From Malurus cyaneus samueli (Eukaryota; Chordata; Aves; Passeriformes; Maluridae): a stretch of 64,000 bases of DNA. The stretch covers positions 39,748,312 through 39,812,311 of the forward strand of contig CM019236.1 of NCBI GenBank assembly GCA_009741485.1. Direction: 5' to 3'. The position numbers were made by a program, and so were the translations under genes. A model generated the notes under the pieces. That model did not search any database. It saw only the letters and a program-made list of their open reading frames with translations, and was not told the DNA's origin. Of the stretch, positions 57,481 to 64,000 are shown in pieces (the stretch's first letter is position 1; the number at the start of each line of letters is the position of its first letter).

Positions 57481-60400
57481 CTCAGTTAATGAGTTACCTT
57501 CCTGCTAGCCGAGTTCCCTCTAAATGCCTCCAAATTCTCTCAAAGCCTGTTCTGGAAAACGCAACTCAAGCTGTGTTTGAGGCTCACTAGCAGTGTGCAG
57601 GGTCTGTATGGCCAGGTATGTGTTGGCTACCACCAGCTTGGACAAGTCACTGCTGACAAAACATGTCAGGAGTCAAGCAGGAGACTCACAGTGGGACATC
57701 TGGAAGGCAGCTGTGGAAACCTAACATATATTCCCTGGACAGCACATATGAACAGACACCTCGACTAGACCTGAGCTGCCCAGGTAATAGAGGGATGGAA
57801 AGAAAGAGGCTGTTACGGGTGGCTTTGTCTGCAGAGCATTGTAGCATATCTGCCTGGAGGCAACCTGAATTAAGGCTGCTTACACCACCCCTAAAACCTG
57901 CTTGGGAACATCAGCACCTCCTAGGAAACAGTGTTCCCTCATAAGCCTGTTTCCCTGTTCCACAGTGGCCCTGCGACACAGACACAGAGGGAAAACGCCT
58001 CAAACAGAGGTATTTGCATTTGTGTCACATTAGGCTAAAACCTGCACCTAGTCTGAGTGTAAAGGCATTTCATTCTAGGCACTGAAATTCTAGCTGTCTC
58101 TGCCATGAGAAATTTATAGTCTGAGAATGAGAGTGATTATGAGGAAAGAAAAGAGAAGTGGAGGAGGGTAGGCATAGAATTAGCATTTTAAAAGAGATAA
58201 TGGCCCTGATTTTGAAAGCCATTGAGAAATTCTGAGAAATTACTAGGGCTAAGAGGGGCTGAGAGCGCTCAGAAATGTTAAAAATCCAGCATATGTATTG
58301 ACTTTATAATAATGACTCAACATTATTAGAAAAGTAGAAAACAAGCACTGTTCAGAAAAGAACCCTAGACCAGCCACAGCAGCCCCTTAATGTTCTTATG
58401 TCCCGCTGTCTTTGACATCTGTTTCCCTTTACACAGGAGATAAATTCCTCTCATACCACACAGCATTCTTAAGAAGTCTTATTACTTGCTGCAACAAGAA
58501 GTTCCCCAGAAGCACTGCGTGCCGCTGACTGCCAGTCAGACTTTAAGAGCTTTTTAGGAGCTAATGGATGGCGCTGGTTTGTTGCTGTTTTGTGGGACGT
58601 GATGGCTGAAGTGTCACGGCAAGGGTCTGTGTAAATAATGCCCAGATGGCAATGGGGCCTGCAGGCGAGGTTGAGTGTCACTGAAAGGAGGAGGATTGCT
58701 GGTAGAACAAGACCTGAAGATGAGTGAGCCTGCCTGCTGCTTTCACACACATCCATACGATGCCATCCATGCCTGCATATAAAATATAAAATGGTAGCAA
58801 GTTGCTTTAAAGTCTGGAATGTGTTTTCTGTTCCTCCGGAGAGTGTCTGGGGTGTGAGGCAGTGCTGTACGGTAACACCCACGCTGTCAGCCTGACACCG
58901 TCAGCCTTTTTGCTCCTCTGGCATGGGACACTCCTCTGGGACTGGCTCTGCTAAGTAATGCATGCTTTTGGTGGCATTCTTGGTGACATCCTACCATCCA
59001 TCCTCTGTCCTGTCTGTGTCATCACTCAGGCTCATATCCTTACTGCATACTATACACTTAAATTCTTTATTTATTTTATTAACTTCTTTTACGCTAAGAT
59101 GTTTTCTGGATGGCAGTGTAGAAATAGGATCAAATATAGGCCTTTTTATGCCAACACAACATAAAGATTCCCGTTGATATTAAAGGTCCTTGTGGTATTG
59201 CAATTTCTTAAGGCTTCTCTTTACTTGTAGCCTCTTCTTTGTTTCTTTCTTGCACTTCAGCTTTTTAGATGCCTTACATTTTTCAGAACATCAGATTCTT
59301 CAGCTATTGAATCTATTTTTCCTATTCAGTTTCCTATACTAAGTATTCCTATGTTCCTACAATTTTCTGTGACTCAGCTTTCCTCTCTTAGACTTGAAGC
59401 CTCTGACACTAATCTTTTGCAGATATTCAAACTCTTCATGCCTTCTGCCTACCTCTTTAATATCCCTGTTCTTCTCATTGCTACTCTTTTAAGGACAGCG
59501 ATATTTAAAATGTCACTGGTACCAAAAATTAACTTCTCGTTGGTTTAGTGCCACGGCACATGAGCGCCCATGTGTCTGCTGGAGCAGGAGAAACTTGCTT
59601 AAATGTGATGGTGTCTATCAAACCCTGTCTCCAGAGTTTTTGGCAGACCTGAAGGTAAAAGAGATGTGGAACTAGATGCAGTTCATGGGTCACCTGATAT
59701 CTGAGGTGGTGGATCTAACACCTGAGGAGTACCATTGCTCATAATAATTTCTCCCACCTCCAGAGAAGAGTAGGAATGTGTGTCTCCAGGGCACGCTATT
59801 TTCTGGTATGTTTTTGGAATTGGGTTGTTTATGCCCCACCCATTGGCAAGCTTGGGAAGAAAAACCATAATCAAAGCCTTATTTAGCTTAAGTACAGAGC
59901 ACTCTGGTTCTGGAACACAAATCTTTCATTTGCATCTGTGCTGATGGTCATGTACATTGTCTGGACACAGAAGGATTACCAGTGACATCCTTCCAGTTGT
60001 CACTGGGTGACGGTGCCTGCATGGGGGAGGGAAGTGAAGAGGGGAGGTAAATACCCTCACTGCAGCAGGACATCATGTCTGTGACTCGCTGTAATACCTT
60101 AGTGTGAAAGATACAAGTGTATGTCTCAGCGTCCATGGCTTCCTGATGCATGGAATTTCTGCCTTGTTTGGACAGGGATCCACCCACCCTGTTGGGATAG
60201 GCAGCATGGGAAAGGGAATGGCATAAGAAATGGGATGAGCACAAGGCAGAGGACTGCTTGCATATTTACACTCAACCCCAAGCAGCTGAAAGCCTCAGGA
60301 GTTCAGGTGACTCAGGGAAGTCCAGAAAGCAGAATCTATAGCTCAATGTGAAGTTAAATTCAAAATCTGTCATATTTCTCTGTATTTTCTTCAATGCTCT

Positions 60401-63400
60401 TCCAATTTTTACTGGAGTTGTGTAAAGGCATCTAAATCTTGCTGATGCTCTCACTTCCTACCAAGAAGAGTCTTCTAAAGAAAACTGAGTAAGTTATATA
60501 TAGGAGAAAATTTTTCATAATGAGATAAAGGTGTAATAAGCTATTTATGGCTTCTCTGAGAGCTGTTTGTTGTTTGTGGTATTTATTTTTCAGAATGTAC
60601 AAATATACACTTAAAAGAATCTCTTATTATTTTATTTCATTTCATTAACAAAAATCAGTTTCTGCATCAAATTTTTACTACTATATCCCTTTTCTGTGTA
60701 TTTTGTATTTTAGGATTTGTTTTTCAATAGCTAATGAATATGCGTTCATACAAAAAAAAAAAAAAAATAAAAAAAAAAATCGTGGTTTGATGTTACAGTA
60801 CCCCCAAGATCTGTGGGACTCAGACCAGCACAAATTTTTGGTCAATGACCGGTGTGTCTAGGAGTGAATATCGACACAACACATATCAGTAGATCTGCAA
60901 CATGATGTTTTATCTAACAGCAGTATATTCTCTCGGTCTACAAGGGCTCTGGCTCTCTCACAGACACAAAAAGAGGGATCACTAAATGAACAACTGCATT
61001 CTGTCATCCTCTAAAGCACCTTGCCACTCTCAATTCTAATGGAAACTGTACAAGCCCATGTGCGCTCACACCACACACAGGGGATGGGGCCGTGGGGCTA
61101 ATCCTGTGTCTGTATCAATCACCTTTTCTTTGTAAAGGCTGGTTTATGTCCATTCCTTTTCTTATAGGTCATTGTCTCATGCTGCCTCTGGACAAAGCTG
61201 TCCTTGTCCTGCAAGACAAAGAAGCAACACACAATAGTGGCTGTGGAGCAAAATAATTTGCAGCACATTCCTGTTTATTTTCAGACTTTGGAGATTTGTG
61301 TAAGAAATTTATTTGGTTTGGTTTGCACTTTCAAATCAATGCACACTTATAAATAATTTTTCACCTAAATACCACAATCTCTGTATGAAACAGAAAATGA
61401 AGTGTTCTCATTCTCAACTATGAATTTGGTTATGGTCCAGAAATGATGGGCTGTGCATTCCAGCTCTGAATTGCTGGTCAAAATTTTAGCCTGAAAACAC
61501 TGAAGCTGATAGGTATTTTCCTGTTGGCTGGGGCCCACACTATCTGACTTCAGCACCTAACACTTTGAAACCTACTTATGCAGAAATGATATTTTGTCAG
61601 TTCCATTGCCCTGCATGTCCTCTGAAACAGGATTTTGAAGGGCAGGGAATGATGCAGGAAAGACTGAAAGAGGTCTGATGCTCTTTGCAATAGCTTCCTT
61701 CAACACAGAGCAGATTTCCAAGGACTCTGGGTGAGTAGAAATATCACTGCAACAGTATTTTCTTCTAAGGATTCTCATCCATAATGTATGCATAAAATCA
61801 TTTATAAATGAGCTTTGGAAACAAAACGTGCATTATTTTGAGTGCCATTTTGTGATTTCAAAATCTGCTTTGTATTCATATGTTTACAAGTGCTGATTTT
61901 GTAGTCTCAGTTAAAATAACTATGCTACTGAATTTCTGTGTGCACACCTCATACCTTTTGCATTCTTCTCTTGGTTTCCTTTCACTGTGTCTAGTCAGTG
62001 ATTTTCCTTCAGATGAATCTGAAAATACCGCCTGTTGTGTCACCAGAAAGTAGTTTGTTTGTCACCTCAGACTAGTATCTTAAGACGTCCATGAGCAGAA
62101 GTTTTCTATGTAAACGCTTTTCAACTATTCTTTTGAAGTTCCAGGCAGTGCTTGATCGCTGTATAGATTTATTCACTTGAAATTATTTTTGTGGGGCTTT
62201 CTTGCTGATTATTATTTTTTTTTCCCCAGCCATTTAAAGAGAAGAAATGAAAAAACATGTTTCCTGTTTTGGATCCAAATCTGGCAGACCTTGTGCCTCT
62301 AACTCTAAGAAGATTTTGAGCATATGCTTTCAGTCTTGAAGAGATGTGCACATGATGAGGAGGGGGACTAAAGGAACAGATGCCAGAGGTGTATGAGTGA
62401 GACAGCTACCCATGATAGCTCTGAATACACTCATGATTTCATTTTGGACAGTTTCTGTGACTTGTGGTTTTTGTCCTGCACTAAATAATGAGCATGCTGA
62501 TAGTGGCTGATGTTTTTACAGGCTTGTTTGGTGAGTTTTCTGTTGAACTTTGGTTATTGTCCTATCAGTTAAGGTCCTGTAATGTATGGCCAGCTTAAAA
62601 TAGTGTGGCTTAAAATAGTTTATTTGATAGGAATTCTTCCTGTTACAAGAGTGGAGAATTGGGCATCATTCCCTAGCACAGAAGCAAAAGAAATGACACA
62701 GTGCCTTAAGAGTTGTTGTGGAATGTGACATGATTCCAGGTATAACCATGTGGCCACTTGTTAGAGATGAGAGAGTTGAGAAGCCTTCCTCACAAATGCT
62801 GTGCTGTGGGTCACATGAGGCTGCAAAGATAAAGCATCTGCCTGTACTTCTTATACAAGACTATTCCTTCTCTTTCTCTTCCCAGGACAGCTGGAGAAAT
62901 ACACCTCACTAATTTTATTTAATCAAATACTGTAGTCTCATCAATATCCTCTGCTAACATCTTCATTTAGCAGGGATGAGGTCCCCACAGAGAAAATGAG
63001 GAGCAGAGAATTTGTGTAGATTAGATCGGTTTCAGAGAGGGGGAAGGGGTGTGCCGACCCACTCAGCTGACTATTTTTAGCTGTCATGAATAATCACAGG
63101 ATGTAGGGGTAAGCATATCTCAAGAGATCACCCACAAAAGGAGTGAATTAATAGCAGAAGTGCTATAAATATACAGGGGGTGGGTGACTCGAGTGAGCGT
63201 GGCTACTTTAATGGATGAACTGTGGTGAATTACAGCAGGGAGATGAGTGTGAGAGTGCATGTGTGGCAAAGCAAAAGGAGTTTTCATGAACATGTTGTCA
63301 CAGAGACAAAGTCAGAAGGACTTAATGATAGGAAATGTGTCCTGAAGAATGTTGCATTTTTGACCCTATGCCTATAGCATATTTTCTTAACTCTTGTGTT

Positions 63401-64000
63401 CTGCTTTTTCCTTACTTTTGTGTTGCTTGCCTTTCCCAGTATCTGCAGAGTATCTTCATTATCACAGTCATTCATTAGTCTTTTGTGTCTTTCATTCAGA
63501 AAGCAGCACAAAGGCGAAGGGATCCTTCAGCATCTTTCAGGATTAGTTTGATATGAGCGGCCTGATAAAGGAGCTTGAAACCAAAGAGAAAATTCTCCCA
63601 GGGCTTTCCTGGAGTTGTTGCACTTTGTGAAGAAGTACTTCTGTGTTTGACTGAAAAGAAATAGCATCTGGGGCAGCACTAAGCCAAAAACCTGTCCCAG
63701 TGAGCAGGAACAGGGTGATTTCTGGGTGTCAAAGGCCAAGCTGTTGGTGATGTGTAGAACTTCTTCCAGCACTGCACAAAAGACATCATCACAGGAGCCC
63801 TGTTTCCTGTGAAGTAAAGTTTGGAAATTTGCCATCTCTGGTTATAATTAGTTATGAACTGGTTTGGTGGGAGTATCAGTGCCAAAGTTCTGTGGGGCTT
63901 GGTGTTTGAAGTGCTCCTTTTCTGTGTAATAGGACAATTCTTTCAGTCCAGGGCAGTAAGACATTTTTATAGTGTGAGTTACTGTGTAGTGTGTCCCAGC
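57481..64000. other. Intergenic DNA, no gene recognised
   Basis: AT-rich sequence with an A-rich tract at 60751-60780. In human, NXNL2 and SPIN1 lie beyond S1PR3 on this side; neither was seen here. Open frames such as 63527-63835 (- strand, 102 codons) and 58469-58882 (- strand, 137 codons) show no recognisable domain. Confidence 0.65.
60751..60780. repeat. Poly-A tract with one interruption
   Basis: A run of A residues broken by a single T. A simple repeat with no associated gene. Confidence 0.9.

Noticed and set aside
63527..63835. 102-codon minus-strand frame near the right edge, considered as an NXNL2 or SPIN1 exon
   Set aside because: It has neither the thioredoxin-like features of NXNL2 nor a Spindlin repeat.
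1..64000. tRNA, rRNA, snRNA or CRISPR elements
   Set aside because: None was recognised on reading either strand; a covariance-model search would be needed to exclude small RNAs.

Overview
The window is vertebrate and most likely avian nuclear DNA. It is AT-rich with large introns and a single CpG island. Its only recognisable interspersed repeats are CR1-type LINE fragments with the typical CATAGAATGGTTTGGGTTGG end. There are no bacterial-style operons, and almost all open frames over 60 codons are chance frames in introns or intergenic DNA. Two protein-coding genes are clear, SHC3 (ShcC/Rai adaptor) on the + strand and S1PR3 (sphingosine-1-phosphate receptor 3) on the - strand, arranged tail to tail. 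The same pair lies tail to tail on human 9q22, which corresponds to the bird Z chromosome, so a Z-linked avian contig is the best guess. That assignment is inference from synteny.

Layout. 1-9053 is a SHC3 intron; the 5' exons are outside the window. 9054-32129 holds ten SHC3 coding exons: most of the PTB domain, the CH1 linker with its tyrosine motifs, and the whole SH2 domain to the stop codon. 32130-39215 is SHC3 3' UTR and intergenic DNA. About 39216-41140 is a decayed CR1 copy with reverse-transcriptase remains on the - strand. About 41140-44378 is S1PR3 3' flank and probable 3' UTR. 44379-45705 is the S1PR3 coding exon, with two short upstream ORFs. 45706-49949 is its probable intron. 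About 49170-50120 is a CpG island with a TATA box that I read as the S1PR3 promoter and non-coding first exon. 50120-64000 has no recognised gene; it holds a 25-N gap, one CR1 fragment and a few exon-like islands.

Main points of interest. (1) The SHC3 exon joining CH1 to SH2 carries a one-base frame break: its KPFE start and its SH2 part are in different frames, and the coding length in the window is one base short of a multiple of three. A cryptic acceptor 23 bases further in would restore the frame but remove a segment matching the AP-2-binding region of other Shc proteins. (2) Several + strand exon-like segments with good splice signals (47453-47612, 48388-48612, 55789-55856 with a nearby AATAAA) are unexplained and may belong to an undescribed transcript antisense to or divergent from S1PR3. 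(3) Six TGCATG (RBFOX) motifs lie within 182 bp of the first SHC3 intron.

Functionally, SHC3 couples activated receptor tyrosine kinases to GRB2/Ras and PI3K signalling, mainly in neurons. S1PR3 is a G-protein-coupled receptor for sphingosine-1-phosphate. They are neighbours, but nothing here shows co-regulation.
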